In this document: one piece after another, positions 53,027-62,537 of the stretch | How the letters are laid out: the number at the start of each line of letters is the position of its first letter | Numbering within the stretch: the stretch's first letter is position 1 | From: JALZVT01 sp964634815 | GTDB taxonomy: Bacteria; Pseudomonadota; Gammaproteobacteria; Pseudomonadales; Azotimanducaceae | Assembly: GCA_964634815.1 (NCBI GenBank) | Contig: CAZWMD010000014.1 | Span: 21,784-85,783 of the forward strand | Direction: 5' to 3' | Length of the DNA stretch: 64,000 bases | Made by a program: the position numbers and the translations under genes | Notes under the pieces: generated by a model | What the model saw: only the letters and a program-made list of their open reading frames with translations | The model's database searches: none | Told to the model about the DNA's origin: nothing

Positions 53027-54040
53027 CTATGTCTTGTCCATTAGCCAAATGGCTTCTTCCATCTGAAACACATTGCGGGTCGAGTCGTCGTCTACTCTGG
53101 GCATGAGATAGTCGATGTGTGGTTCATGATTGAGTTCGGATTGTGCCAGGGGCGAGATTTTCCCATCAACAACACTCAGCTCAAAATCCCGGAGTACATG
53201 GCCATCCGGTTGGCGAACAATACGTAAGCGATAGTCGCCATCAGCGTAGTCTTCGAGTAAATAGGGTGGCGCGTTGGTGGCGTCTTTCTTTTCATGGGGA
53301 ACAACCAGCGTGAACGATTCTGCGCGATAGTGTTCGTTGGCGATAAAGCCGTCCTTGCCCTTGTTCGATTCTGCGACCACCTTGCCATCGAGCGAAAGCT
53401 CGGCGCTGAACCGGCCCTTTTTCTCCCCTTGAGCCAAATCAAACTGGCCCGTCCAGACTGTGAACTTCGGTGCCGTTCCGTTCCGCTTGAAGGTGTAGTC
53501 CTTGAGTCGAACTGACGCGTAGCGCTTCCAAAGACCATCAAAGGCGTAGGTCTTTTGGGGGTTGAACGGATCATCGCCTGCTGAGGTTTGCACCAGTCTG
53601 AAGGGGAATCGGGTGGCCGGTTCACCGTTTACCCGGAACAACATTTGGTAGATGCCGGGTTTGTCCAGTTTGATCTGCTGGGGTGGCTGAGGCTTTACCA
53701 CGGACCAGATACCGTGACGCTCTTGAGCGTCGTCCCAAAATTTGTTTTGAGCCACAATTTCGTTCTTGTCGTTAAACAGAAGCAGCTCTGTGGTGGCGTT
53801 TTCTGGTGCAAATCCCACGATGTACCTGTCTAACATTAACATGCCAGAGGTAGCATGAAACTTTGAGTTGAGCAGGTGCTCAAAATCGAATGCGGGCTTT
53901 GGCCCGTCCGCAATCGCGTAAGAGCTGAACAGCGTAGCTGCGAGCAGCAGGGAGATACAGCGTGCCAGAGGCGATTTTGCCCGTGGATATCTTATGCGTG
54001 GATAACTTATAAACGAAGACTGCTTGGTGGTGGGTTGCAT
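53027..54040 (-). CDS. secreted protein of unknown function
   Basis: A 337-residue protein from ATG 54040 behind AGGAAG (an upstream start at 54076 adds 12). It has a basic N-terminus, a hydrophobic signal (ISLLLAATLFSSYAIA) and a mature domain of beta-rich sequence without Cys. GLWKRYASVRLKDYTFKRNGTAPKFTVWTGQFDLAQGEKKGRF and DGDYRLRIVRQPDGHVLRDFELSVVDG suggest an all-beta fold. No family recognised. It is convergent with the CoA-transferase gene (45 bp between stops). Confidence 0.6.
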   Translation of the reverse strand: MQPTTKQSSFISYPRIRYPRAKSPLARCISLLLAATLFSSYAIADGPKPAFDFEHLLNSKFHATSGMLMLDRYIVGFAPENATTELLLFNDKNEIVAQNKFWDDAQERHGIWSVVKPQPPQQIKLDKPGIYQMLFRVNGEPATRFPFRLVQTSAGDDPFNPQKTYAFDGLWKRYASVRLKDYTFKRNGTAPKFTVWTGQFDLAQGEKKGRFSAELSLDGKVVAESNKGKDGFIANEHYRAESFTLVVPHEKKDATNAPPYLLEDYADGDYRLRIVRQPDGHVLRDFELSVVDGKISPLAQSELNHEPHIDYLMPRVDDDSTRNVFQMEEAIWLMDKT

Positions 54041-54197
54041 GATCCGGGCTTCCTTTATTCTGCATTTTCCAGGCAAATGCTAGCTCCGCTGTGCTTGGGG
54101 CACATCCTCCAATTGAACTACGCTTTCTTCCCGATGGGGCGTACGGTTAGTATCTGTTAAGGACTAAAGACAAATTGGGTCAGGGTAGAGAAAAATA

Positions 54198-55466
54198 GTG
54201 GGATCAGTGAAGCAGAAAGCTGGAAGCGCACTGGGGTCTTTTCGTGTCATCGAACTGGCCAACGAGAAACTTTCGTTTGCCGGAAAATTGCTGGGTGACA
54301 TGGGCGCTGATGTGGTGCTCGTGGAGCCACCAGAGGGGGAGCCTAGCCGTGGTTACCCGCCTTTTGTAGATGATGAGGCGGGCGACAATCGAAGCCTTTG
54401 GTGGCTGCACTACAACACCAGCAAGCGCAGTGTTGTGCTGGATCTCGATGATTCATCAGATCGTTTGAAATTTTTAAAACTGATCGAAACGGCGGATGTG
54501 CTGCTTGAATCGGAGCCCATAAATCGCCTCAGTGCACTTGGGCTGGACTATAGCGATCTCGCTGAGGTGAATCCTGGCTTGATCCACGCTGCGATGACGA
54601 CCCACGGTCGAGATAACCCCAGAAGCGACTTGCCGGCGACTGATCTGACGATCCTCGCCGAAGGGGGACCCGTCTGGAGTTGCGGGTACGATGATCACGA
54701 TCTGCCACCGGTGCGCGGTGGTGGAAACCAGGGCTATCACACGGGCTGTCACTTTACGGCGATGAGTGTTCTCACCGCTTTGCTGTATCGCCAGGGAGGA
54801 GGCTCCGGGCAGTTTCTGGATATTGCCATGGTGGCCTGTGCCAATGTCACCACTGAGGCGGCGACCTACAGTTGGCTTGTTGCCGGGACCCGGGTTTCAC
54901 GCCAAACCGGTCGACACGCGAGCACTCGTCCCAGTGGCGAAACCCAGATTCTTTGCGCGGACGGTCGACATGCAAACACAGGCGTACCACCCAGGCAGCC
55001 GCGGGAGTTTGCGAAGCTTCTGGGTTGGTTGCGAGAATTGGGTTTAGAGTCAGAACTCCCAGAGGCGGTGTTTCTGGAGATGGGCGCTGCGTGGGAGGGG
55101 CCGTTCGATTTGTCCTTAATTGGCAGCGACGATACGGTGACGGCCATTTTTGGCGCGGGTCGTGATGCCATGAAACTGATTGCGCAGCGCAGCAGTGCGC
55201 AGGATTTCTTTCTCGGTTGCCAGCGGGCAGGTTTGTCTGTCGGCCCAATCAATTCACCGGAAGAAGCCTTTCAAGATCCGCACTTCAGGGCACGTGGTTT
55301 TCCGGTTGAAGTAGAGCATCCCGAGTTTGATCGAAGCTTTAGCTACCCGGGAGCACCCTACAAACTGCACGCCAGTCCGTGGCGCATCTCGCGTAAAGCG
55401 CCAGGCTTGGGAGAACATACCGCCGAAATTTTTGCACAGATCGATGCAGCTGTTGATCCTGACTAA
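54198..55466 (+). CDS. family III CoA transferase (divergent)
   Basis: A 422-residue protein from GTG 54198. FRVIELANEKLSFAGKLLGDMGADVVLVEPPEGEPSR and LWWLHYNTSKRSVVLDL are typical. In the catalytic region (GGGNQGYHTGCHFTAMSVLTALLYR) the usual Asp is replaced by His/Cys-containing sequence, so catalysis may be altered or the Asp lies nearby. It has a convergent partner, the amidohydrolase, 18 bp away. Substrate unknown. Confidence 0.82.
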   Translation: MGSVKQKAGSALGSFRVIELANEKLSFAGKLLGDMGADVVLVEPPEGEPSRGYPPFVDDEAGDNRSLWWLHYNTSKRSVVLDLDDSSDRLKFLKLIETADVLLESEPINRLSALGLDYSDLAEVNPGLIHAAMTTHGRDNPRSDLPATDLTILAEGGPVWSCGYDDHDLPPVRGGGNQGYHTGCHFTAMSVLTALLYRQGGGSGQFLDIAMVACANVTTEAATYSWLVAGTRVSRQTGRHASTRPSGETQILCADGRHANTGVPPRQPREFAKLLGWLRELGLESELPEAVFLEMGAAWEGPFDLSLIGSDDTVTAIFGAGRDAMKLIAQRSSAQDFFLGCQRAGLSVGPINSPEEAFQDPHFRARGFPVEVEHPEFDRSFSYPGAPYKLHASPWRISRKAPGLGEHTAEIFAQIDAAVDPD

Positions 55467-55484
55467 CGCAGGGCGTAAAGCCTG

Positions 55485-56936
55485 CTAGATTTCGCTTGTT
55501 TGATGTATCAAATATCCGGCACGGCAGGTTGCTTCTGCCCGGGTGCCGGCCAGGTCCTCGCGCAGCTGGTCCCAGCTGTTGGAAAGTATGGCCAAATCTG
55601 CGCGCCCGCCAATATCGAGGCGCTGGGGAATGCCGGGTTTGGCCGGGCAACAGTAGGCCGCCAATGCGCTTTCAGGAGTTAGTCCTTCTCCGGGACTTAT
55701 GCGTTCGCCTGCAGCAGTGGTTCGATCAACGGCACATTGCATGTTTAGCCAGGGGTTAAGTGGCCCATAGGGGGCGTCGGAACTGAGCGCCAAAGGAATG
55801 TTGTGTGCTTCCAGCGATCTGAGCCGATAGAGGTTGGCGCGCTGGGTGTCATCAAGGTCGTTGAGGTAGCGATCGCCTTTGGCCTGGATGAATCCGGGTT
55901 GAGTGACGACGGCAAGCCCCAGGTCGCTTATTTGCTTGAGGGTTCGAGCGGGGATAACTGATGCATGTTCGATGCGATCGCCCTTGCAACCGGTAGCGGT
56001 AAACACGCTAAGTACGGTAGCGAGTTCAATCTCTGTCACGCAATGTACTGCAACGCCGCGATTGTTTTGGTGGGCGTTGCGAATACTCTCTTCGAGTTGG
56101 TCGAGGTCGGGCAAGCTGGATTCGTCCAGCATGATTTTTAGTTCGCCTGTGTGTATGTGCTCTGAGTGACTGGCTGTGAGGTTCACATCACCCATAATGC
56201 GCAGGCGCTGCAAAAGCTCTCCTGAACGCTGTTTTTCCTGCAACGCTGCGAACTCGGAATCGGAGTTTCTGTATGACGTATCCGTTACCCCGGTGACTCC
56301 AAAGCCTGCAAGGGTAGCCGACAGGGTGGCCAGGCTCGGAATCTTGCGCTTGTTGTTGTCATAACGACGCAGTAATTCGGCAACTAATCCATCCCCTCTG
56401 AACAGTTGTCCGGTAGCCTGTCCCTGGGCGTCTCGTTGAATCTCCGGATGATGGCGATTTTCTGGCTGGTTGAGACGCAGAGCCGCGATGGCCTGGGTGT
56501 TCAAATACCACATCACGCCACTGGCGTGTTGCAGACGCACAGGACGCTCCGCGCTCCATTGGTCGAGCTGATGACGATCCAGATCGCCAGCGATCGTTTC
56601 GTGATAGTTCACGCCGCGTAGCCATTCGCCTGGCTCGATTGCGATGCGGTTGCGAATAGCCTGCTTCAGACCGTCGCGAGACAGACCGTTACAGTTTAAC
56701 GAGGCCGCTTCTGCGGCAGTGGCTAACAGATGAATGTGCTGGTCATGGAGCCCCGGTATCAACGCCCGGTTACCAGCGTCTAGTACCTGCTCACCAGGAC
56801 GCCGGGAAAGGCCAGTGTCGATGTCAACGATCTGACCATTTTCGCAACGAACAGACTGTCCACCGGCGTCAAACAGAGGTGAGCGTCCGGCATTGATTAT
56901 CAGGAGGCGTTGGGGGCTGTCGAGAGAAGTAGTCAC
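55485..56936 (-). CDS. amidohydrolase family protein (YtcJ-like)
   Basis: A 483-residue protein from GTG 56936. The metal-dependent hydrolase signature GLHDQHIHL is near residue 62-70. The large lid domain, ASGVMWYLNTQAIAAL, VAVHCVTEIELATVLS with the His ligand, and the C-terminal LSSDAPYGPLNPWL block follow. YtcJ-type enzymes hydrolyse amide or imine bonds; the substrate is unknown. It is divergent from the crotonase gene with 70 bp between starts. Confidence 0.82.
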   Translation of the reverse strand: MTTSLDSPQRLLIINAGRSPLFDAGGQSVRCENGQIVDIDTGLSRRPGEQVLDAGNRALIPGLHDQHIHLLATAAEAASLNCNGLSRDGLKQAIRNRIAIEPGEWLRGVNYHETIAGDLDRHQLDQWSAERPVRLQHASGVMWYLNTQAIAALRLNQPENRHHPEIQRDAQGQATGQLFRGDGLVAELLRRYDNNKRKIPSLATLSATLAGFGVTGVTDTSYRNSDSEFAALQEKQRSGELLQRLRIMGDVNLTASHSEHIHTGELKIMLDESSLPDLDQLEESIRNAHQNNRGVAVHCVTEIELATVLSVFTATGCKGDRIEHASVIPARTLKQISDLGLAVVTQPGFIQAKGDRYLNDLDDTQRANLYRLRSLEAHNIPLALSSDAPYGPLNPWLNMQCAVDRTTAAGERISPGEGLTPESALAAYCCPAKPGIPQRLDIGGRADLAILSNSWDQLREDLAGTRAEATCRAGYLIHQTSEI

Positions 56937-57006
56937 TGCCTAAGTGTAACGCGTTATCCCCCAAGGCGAGTTACACTTGGATGTCGAGTCAGGAGGCGGT
57001 CGATTT

Positions 57007-58047
57007 GTGAGCGTTGTGCACTGTACACACAATGAGTTTATTCAGCGGATCGCTCGGGGTAGTGGGGCTTACTCTTGTGTAGCAACGCCTGCAACCGAAT
57101 GCGTTGTGGTAGACCTGCAGGAGAGCGACTTCAGCGCTGAGCCCTTTGACCAACTCTCAGTTGACCAACCTGTGTGTGTTGTTGTGGGTATTCATCCGGC
57201 ACCTGATCACGTATCGGCAAAAGGCGCACTCGAGTCGAGGGTTCCTGGCTACATTGATGTTGTGGCTCAAGATTCGGAGGATTTGGCGAATCTTGTTGAC
57301 GCCGTCAATGCAAACCCCTGGGCCTGTGCGGTGCTGGTGCAGCTTCTCCGGCAATCGCTGGACCTGAGCATTGGCCAGGCGCTGTGGGCGGAATCGATGG
57401 CCTATTCGAATCTTCAGCATGGTGCAGAATTTTCACGTTTTCTCAAACAGAACAAAAAGCAGCATTCGAAGCAACGGTTGTCTGCTGAAGACTCTCCGGC
57501 TGTGCTAGTGCAACGCAAAAACTCTGAGCTTTTTGTAACACTTAATCGTCCAGACAAGCACAACGCTTACTCGGCAAACATGCGAGATCATCTGTGCGAT
57601 GCACTTGAGGTGGCGCTGTGGGATTCGACCATCGATCGAGTGCGCATCAGCGGCGCGGGTGATTCGTTTTGTGCAGGGGGTGATCTGGCAGAATTTGGGC
57701 TCGCTCGTGATGCGGCAGAAGCTCACCTGAGTCGCACATCACGTAGTGCGGGACAGCTTTTTTTCGCACTTGCAGATCGCGTGGTTGTGCATCTCCATGG
57801 CGCCTGTATTGGTGCGGGAATCGAGCTGTCTGGTTTTGCCGCGCGAATTGTTGCCCGGCCAGACAGCTTCTTTCAGTTACCTGAGGTGTCCATGGGTTTG
57901 GTGCCCGGGGCCGGCGGTACCGCTTGCCTGCCTCGACGCATCGGTCGATTGCGTACCGCCTGGCTGGCGCTGTCGGGTCAGCGGATCGATGCAGCGACTG
58001 CGCTCGATTGGGGGTTGGTTGATGCGCTGGATGAATCAGCGCATTAA
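57007..58047 (+). CDS. two-part enoyl-CoA hydratase/isomerase (crotonase)
   Basis: A 346-residue protein from GTG 57007 (perfect AGGAGG, 10 nt away). The catalytic crotonase domain is about 160-346. Oxyanion-hole segments are SGAGDSFCAGGDL and HGACIGAGIELSGFA, and a Glu in LPEVSMGLVPGAGGTACLPRRIG is the catalytic acid. The first 150 residues look like a degenerate second crotonase part: NPWACAVLVQLLRQSLDLSIGQALWAESMAYSNLQHGAEFSRFL matches the C-terminal half of crotonases. So it is a fused pair, the first half lacking active-site residues. Substrate unknown. Confidence 0.8.
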   Translation: MSVVHCTHNEFIQRIARGSGAYSCVATPATECVVVDLQESDFSAEPFDQLSVDQPVCVVVGIHPAPDHVSAKGALESRVPGYIDVVAQDSEDLANLVDAVNANPWACAVLVQLLRQSLDLSIGQALWAESMAYSNLQHGAEFSRFLKQNKKQHSKQRLSAEDSPAVLVQRKNSELFVTLNRPDKHNAYSANMRDHLCDALEVALWDSTIDRVRISGAGDSFCAGGDLAEFGLARDAAEAHLSRTSRSAGQLFFALADRVVVHLHGACIGAGIELSGFAARIVARPDSFFQLPEVSMGLVPGAGGTACLPRRIGRLRTAWLALSGQRIDAATALDWGLVDALDESAH

Positions 58048-58081
58048 CCTGAGCCTCATCTGGCTCACCAGCCTTAGTCTG

Positions 58082-59599
58082 CTAGGCAGCGCTTAGCTTT
58101 TCCTTGACGATGCGACGCAACAACTTTCCTGTTTCGTTGTAAGGAAGTTCGTCCCAGAATTCGAGGGTCTCGGGTACCCGCGAGGAGCGCATCCTGGTTT
58201 TCACCCATTGCTGTAGCTCGACCTTGAGCGCCTGCGGCTCTGCGGATGCATCCGACTTCAACACAACAGCGGCAGCCACTGCTTCACCCCATTGCTCGCT
58301 AGGGATGCCCACGCACGCGGCATCACGAACTGCGGCATGTTCAAGTAAAACGTCTTCGATCTCGCCGGGTGACATGTTTTCGCCGCCGCGCACAATGACG
58401 TCGTCTGCCCGTCCTTCAAGGTACAGATAGCCTTGCGCATCTAATGAACCTGCATCGCGAGTAGGAAACCAGCCCTCGGCATCCGTGACGCTGCCGCGGC
58501 CCTCATATTCACCCGATACCTGTTCGCCTCGAACGTAGATTTCGCCGCGTTCGCCGGCGCCAAGCACCTGGCCGACGTCATCGCGAATTTCGATCTCTAT
58601 TCCGGGCAAGGGTTGGCCAGCCGAAACAAGACGCCGTTTAATGGCGGGGTCTGTCGCGCTTGCTGCAAGGCGATGATCATCAGGGCCCAGGACAGCAATG
58701 GTGGAACTGGTTTCGGTGAGGCCATAAGCGTTGGTGAAGTCGGTTTCTGGAAACAAACTCATGGCCCGCTCGATGACAGACAGAGGCATCTTGCCACCGC
58801 CATAAGACAGGCTTTGTAAATGTGGCATGTTGGCGGACGGTTCATCCTGCAGTGCTTCAACAATACGGGCGAGCATGGTTGGCACCACAAACGCTGTGCT
58901 GACTTTTTCTTCCCGAGCCAGGTCAATCCAGCGCTGGGCAGAAAAGTCGGCGAGTTGCACAACACGACGGCCTGAGTACACGGAGCTCAGGATCGCTGCG
59001 ATTCCGGCGATGTGGTAGGGCGGCACGCATACAAGTGCGGCTTCTTCTTCATTGGCACAGGCGAACTCAACGGAGCCGAGAATATAGGACACCAGATGTT
59101 TGTGCCGCAGAACTGCTGCTTTAGGCGCGCCAGTAGTGCCGCTGGTAAATAACAGGACTGCTGTATCTTCGGGGTCCATCGACCATTCAGACGCCGTATT
59201 GGTATCGGAGTTGGCCTGCTGCAGGAACTCATCGCGGGTGAGCCCAGCAATGTCAGACAGGCTGGAAAAGCGCTGAGCATCATGATTCTCGGTAATAAGC
59301 CGGGCGGGCGTGATGCGACCGAGCAACGCTTCGATCTCTGGTTCGGTTAACCGGTAATTAATAGGCACATAGGGAGTACCCGCCCAGGCGGCACTGAAGA
59401 GGCCAGTGGGTGTTGCCAGGCTGCTGACATCAAGCATAGCCAGACGCGAAAAACCGCCGTCCTTGATGAGCTGAGCTTGCTTGCCGGCTGATTCAAAAAG
59501 TTCTTGGTAGGTGAGACGCTGCCCGTCATGGCCGTCGACGAATGCGATTCGATCTGGAAAGGTGGCACTCGCCATCTCCAGCAACATCATAATGTTCAT
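58082..59599 (-). CDS. acyl-CoA synthetase (AMP-binding, FadD-like)
   Basis: A 505-residue adenylate-forming enzyme. A3 motif LLFTSGTTGAPKAAVLRHKH near 170, A5 NAYGLTETSS near 290, A7 YEGRGSV...GWFPTRDAGSLDAQGYLYLEGRADDVIVRGGENMSPGEIEDVL (A7-A8) near 380-420, and A10 Lys in NETGKLLRRIVKEKL. It activates a carboxylic acid to acyl-CoA, probably fatty or aromatic. It lies just upstream (35 bp at the far end) of the crotonase gene on the opposite strand, convergent. Confidence 0.9.
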   Translation of the reverse strand: MNIMMLLEMASATFPDRIAFVDGHDGQRLTYQELFESAGKQAQLIKDGGFSRLAMLDVSSLATPTGLFSAAWAGTPYVPINYRLTEPEIEALLGRITPARLITENHDAQRFSSLSDIAGLTRDEFLQQANSDTNTASEWSMDPEDTAVLLFTSGTTGAPKAAVLRHKHLVSYILGSVEFACANEEEAALVCVPPYHIAGIAAILSSVYSGRRVVQLADFSAQRWIDLAREEKVSTAFVVPTMLARIVEALQDEPSANMPHLQSLSYGGGKMPLSVIERAMSLFPETDFTNAYGLTETSSTIAVLGPDDHRLAASATDPAIKRRLVSAGQPLPGIEIEIRDDVGQVLGAGERGEIYVRGEQVSGEYEGRGSVTDAEGWFPTRDAGSLDAQGYLYLEGRADDVIVRGGENMSPGEIEDVLLEHAAVRDAACVGIPSEQWGEAVAAAVVLKSDASAEPQALKVELQQWVKTRMRSSRVPETLEFWDELPYNETGKLLRRIVKEKLSAA

Positions 59600-59647
59600 G
59601 GCGTTAAGTTGGTTCTATTTGTGGAGTTTTGACCGGTCCGGTTCAGG

Positions 59648-59956
59648 CTAGTCCGTCTTGGGTAACTTCTTGGTGTCTTTTTGCAACAGCAGGTTGCCAC
59701 CAACAGCAAGACCGCCGTCACCGGCTTTCACACACAAGAGTTCGACCTCGCCGGCTTCACAGACGTAGCGTTTGCCAATGGCAATGCCCACGGCATGGTC
59801 AGGGTGAACTTCGCCTGCACGTTCGGCGTTGGCTGGGTCGACCATAGGTACTCCGCCACAGGTGATCTCAACATCGCCATCGGGTGCTGATACAACCATA
59901 ACCTCGCCGTCACAAACACAGCTCTTGAGGCGTGCACCCGTCTTTAAAATCGCCAT
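59648..59956 (-). CDS. small conserved Cys-containing protein upstream of acyl-CoA synthetase gene
   Basis: A 102-residue protein from ATG 59956 (ribosome site GGGAGG). It contains five Cys: two in KSCVCDGEV, one in ITCGGVPM, one in RYVCEAGEV and one in ELLCVKAG, with a beta-strand-like rhythm. It is co-directional with the acyl-CoA synthetase, 48 bp ahead. I have no domain name. The Cys spacing could bind zinc or form disulfides; a partner role to the ligase is inference. Confidence 0.6.
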   Translation of the reverse strand: MAILKTGARLKSCVCDGEVMVVSAPDGDVEITCGGVPMVDPANAERAGEVHPDHAVGIAIGKRYVCEAGEVELLCVKAGDGGLAVGGNLLLQKDTKKLPKTD

Positions 59957-60092
59957 TTTTCCTCCCAAGTCATTTCTGGCAGCAATTAGTCTACTTGGTT
60001 CTTCGTGTCTGTTGGACTATCGAATCAGGGAAACAAAGGCAGCCGGTTAAGGCTTTGCCCGGTTGCAGCCTTGCAAAATTAAAATATCCGGG

Positions 60093-60106
60093 TAATATTA
60101 ATATTA
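60093..60106. promoter_or_regulatory. 14-bp AT palindrome in divergent spacer
   Basis: TAATATT-AATATTA is a perfect palindrome within the 218-bp divergent gap between the small Cys protein (-) and the DUF2239 gene (+). It is flanked by GGGTAAT repeats. It could be an operator overlapping a promoter. No regulator is assigned. Confidence 0.35.
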
Positions 60107-60174
60107 TCAGGGTAATAAAAATCAACCAGTAGCGCGGTCACCCACTAAGACGCCAAGCAAGAGGCCATAAAAGA

Positions 60175-60768
60175 ATGACAACCCGCATTACTCACTGCGT
60201 TTTTGTAGGGACCAGGCTTGCCTTCGAAGGTGATCTGACCTCTACCGCACTGTTCGTTCAGGCGCTTGATCCGAGTGCTCAACAGTCCACGATCATCTTT
60301 GAGGTTGAGGGCGGCAGAGAGCTGGATCTGGACCTGCGCGGGTCACCGGAAGAGGTGGCTGAGCGCTATCCGTCGCCCACTGTGCTGACTGGCGAGCCTG
60401 ACAGCCCAACTGCCAGCACACCCCGCAAACGAGGTCGGCCAAAACTGGGTGTTGTAGGGCGTGAAATCACGCTCCTGCCTCGTCATTGGCAATGGCTTGA
60501 TGGTCAGCGGGGCGGGGCATCAGCCGCGCTGCGCCGTTTGATTGATGAGGCTCGCAAGGCGCGCAGCGGCGAAGACGCAGTGCGCCGCGCGCAGCTGCGT
60601 ACTCAACAGTTGCTCACTGCACTTACCGGCAACGAGCCAGGCTTCGAGGAAGCGCTAAGAGCGCTTTATTCACGCGACAAGGCTGGCTTTGATAGCCACA
60701 TAAAAGGGTTTCCGGCTGACGTGCTGGCCACTGCACAAAGGTGGGCAGAGGACGTTTTTATGGTTTAG
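60175..60768 (+). CDS. DUF2239 family protein
   Basis: A 197-residue protein. The central basic RKRGRPKLGVVGREITLLPRHWQWLDGQRGGASAALRRLIDEARKA is characteristic of DUF2239, with an AT-hook-like RGRPK followed by a ribbon-helix-helix-like stretch. The first 60 residues are a small beta part and the last 80 are helical. It may bind DNA; function is unknown. A ribosome site (AAGAGG) precedes ATG 60175. It is followed by an acyl-CoA synthetase gene after an 80-bp gap. Confidence 0.75.
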   Translation: MTTRITHCVFVGTRLAFEGDLTSTALFVQALDPSAQQSTIIFEVEGGRELDLDLRGSPEEVAERYPSPTVLTGEPDSPTASTPRKRGRPKLGVVGREITLLPRHWQWLDGQRGGASAALRRLIDEARKARSGEDAVRRAQLRTQQLLTALTGNEPGFEEALRALYSRDKAGFDSHIKGFPADVLATAQRWAEDVFMV

Positions 60769-60848
60769 ACGGTGTCTTTGGTTTGTGAGCCAGTTGCGGT
60801 TTGGCCGCTGGCGCTGATAGGTTTGAGGCCGTATTTCCGGAGACCTTG

Positions 60849-62510
60849 ATGAGCATCTACGACACCGATCTCGACCAGGGGCCACACAACAGTGTGGCCC
60901 TCTCCCCGCTGTCACTTATTGCGCGTACGGCGCATGTTTACCCTGAGGCGGTTGCTATTCGTTACGGTGGCGCAGAACCGACGAGCAGCGCGCCAGATCA
61001 GGTGTTTACATGGGGAGAAACCTATCAGCGTTGTTTGCGGCTTGCTGATGGTCTGCGCAAATTAGGCGTTGGCAAGAACGACACGGTAGCAGTGCTCGCC
61101 CCCAATACGCCGGCGGCAGTTGAAGTCGCGTTTGGCGTGCCCGGCGCGGGGGCAGTCTTGAACATGATCAACACCCGGCTCGATCCCGAGGCCGTGGCCT
61201 TTATTCTTGATCACGGCGAAGCTCGGGTTTTTCTGGTGGATGCAGGATTGGCCGAGGTGGCTGCGTCAGCCCTTGAGATCGCTCAATCCAACCCGTTGGT
61301 CATTGATATTGAAGACGTTCTTGTGGGACCTGCGCGCCGCGTGGGATCCCAGACCTATGAAGAATTGATTGCGAGCGGAGATGTAACGCAAGGGTTTACC
61401 CAGCCTGTTGATGAATGGGATGCCATCGCGTTGAACTACACCTCGGGAACAACAGGTAATCCAAAGGGCGTTGTTTATCATCATCGCGGAGCTTATTTAA
61501 ACGCGCTGGGCAATGGGCTTGAGTGGGCATTGCCTCGACACCCTGTGTATCTTTGGACCTTGCCGCTGTTTCACTGCAACGGCTGGTGTTTTCCCTGGAC
61601 GCTCGCGGCCTATGCGGGTGAAAACATCTGTTTGCGTGCCCCGGAGGGACCGGCAATTTTGCAGGCAATAGGGGCCCATACTGTTACTCATATGTCGGGT
61701 GCACCAATCATCCTGAATATGGTTGCTACAGAGGCGGAGGCGCGAGGCGTCAGTTTTGACCCGCCCCTGCGTATGACCACCGCAGGAGCGGCACCACCAG
61801 CCGCGGTGTTGGCAAGGGCCGCGGCAGTGGGTTTTGACGTAACCCATGTTTATGGTTTGACAGAAGTCTATGGTCCGGCGGCGGTGTGCGCCTGGAAAAC
61901 CGAGTGGGATGATTTGCCGGCAGACGAGCAATCCAGAATCAAATCCCGACAGGGCGTTAACTACGCTGTGCTTGAAGAGATGTCGGTGCGCGACCCCGAA
62001 ACCATGGCCTTGGTACCTCGTGATGGGGTCACCATGGGAGAGATCATGTTCCGGGGCAATCTGGTGATGAAAGGCTATCTGAAAAATCCCGCAGCCACTC
62101 GGGAGGCGTTTTCCGGAGGACATTTTCATTCCGGAGATTTGGCGGTTTGGCACGAGGACGGGTACGTTGATATTAAAGATCGGTCAAAAGACATCATCAT
62201 TTCCGGGGGCGAGAACATCTCGTCGATTGAGGTAGAGGGCGCCCTGTATCAGCACCAGGCGGTGGGTACCGCCGCGGTGGTGGCGGTGCCGGACACAAAA
62301 TGGGGCGAGACCCCATGGGCTTTTGTTGAGCTTGCTGATGGGGCAAGTGCCACAGAGGCTGAATTGATTGAGCATTGCCGAACTCAGCTTGCGCATTTCA
62401 AATGTCCGAGTCGGGTCGTTTTTGGGGAAATACCCAAAACCTCTACCGGAAAAATCCAAAAGTTTGAGTTGCGGGAGCGGGCGAGTGATACTGGTACGGG
62501 ATTGATTTGA
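60849..62510 (+). CDS. acyl-CoA synthetase (AMP-binding, long-chain/FadD type)
   Basis: A 553-residue protein from ATG 60849 (GGAGA upstream; an earlier in-frame start adds 16). A3 LNYTSGTTGNPKGVVYHHRG near 211, A5 HVYGLTEVYG near 335, A7-A8 HFHSGDLAVWHEDGYVDIKDRSKDIIISGGENISSIEVEGAL near 425-465, and A10 Lys in KTSTGKIQKFELR. The sequence resembles medium/long-chain synthetases acting on fatty acids, with AcsM2-like features. The PPOX-type gene follows 27 bp later. Confidence 0.9.
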   Translation: MSIYDTDLDQGPHNSVALSPLSLIARTAHVYPEAVAIRYGGAEPTSSAPDQVFTWGETYQRCLRLADGLRKLGVGKNDTVAVLAPNTPAAVEVAFGVPGAGAVLNMINTRLDPEAVAFILDHGEARVFLVDAGLAEVAASALEIAQSNPLVIDIEDVLVGPARRVGSQTYEELIASGDVTQGFTQPVDEWDAIALNYTSGTTGNPKGVVYHHRGAYLNALGNGLEWALPRHPVYLWTLPLFHCNGWCFPWTLAAYAGENICLRAPEGPAILQAIGAHTVTHMSGAPIILNMVATEAEARGVSFDPPLRMTTAGAAPPAAVLARAAAVGFDVTHVYGLTEVYGPAAVCAWKTEWDDLPADEQSRIKSRQGVNYAVLEEMSVRDPETMALVPRDGVTMGEIMFRGNLVMKGYLKNPAATREAFSGGHFHSGDLAVWHEDGYVDIKDRSKDIIISGGENISSIEVEGALYQHQAVGTAAVVAVPDTKWGETPWAFVELADGASATEAELIEHCRTQLAHFKCPSRVVFGEIPKTSTGKIQKFELRERASDTGTGLI

Positions 62511-62537
62511 AGCATTTGAAGTAAGAAGGGGATGGCA

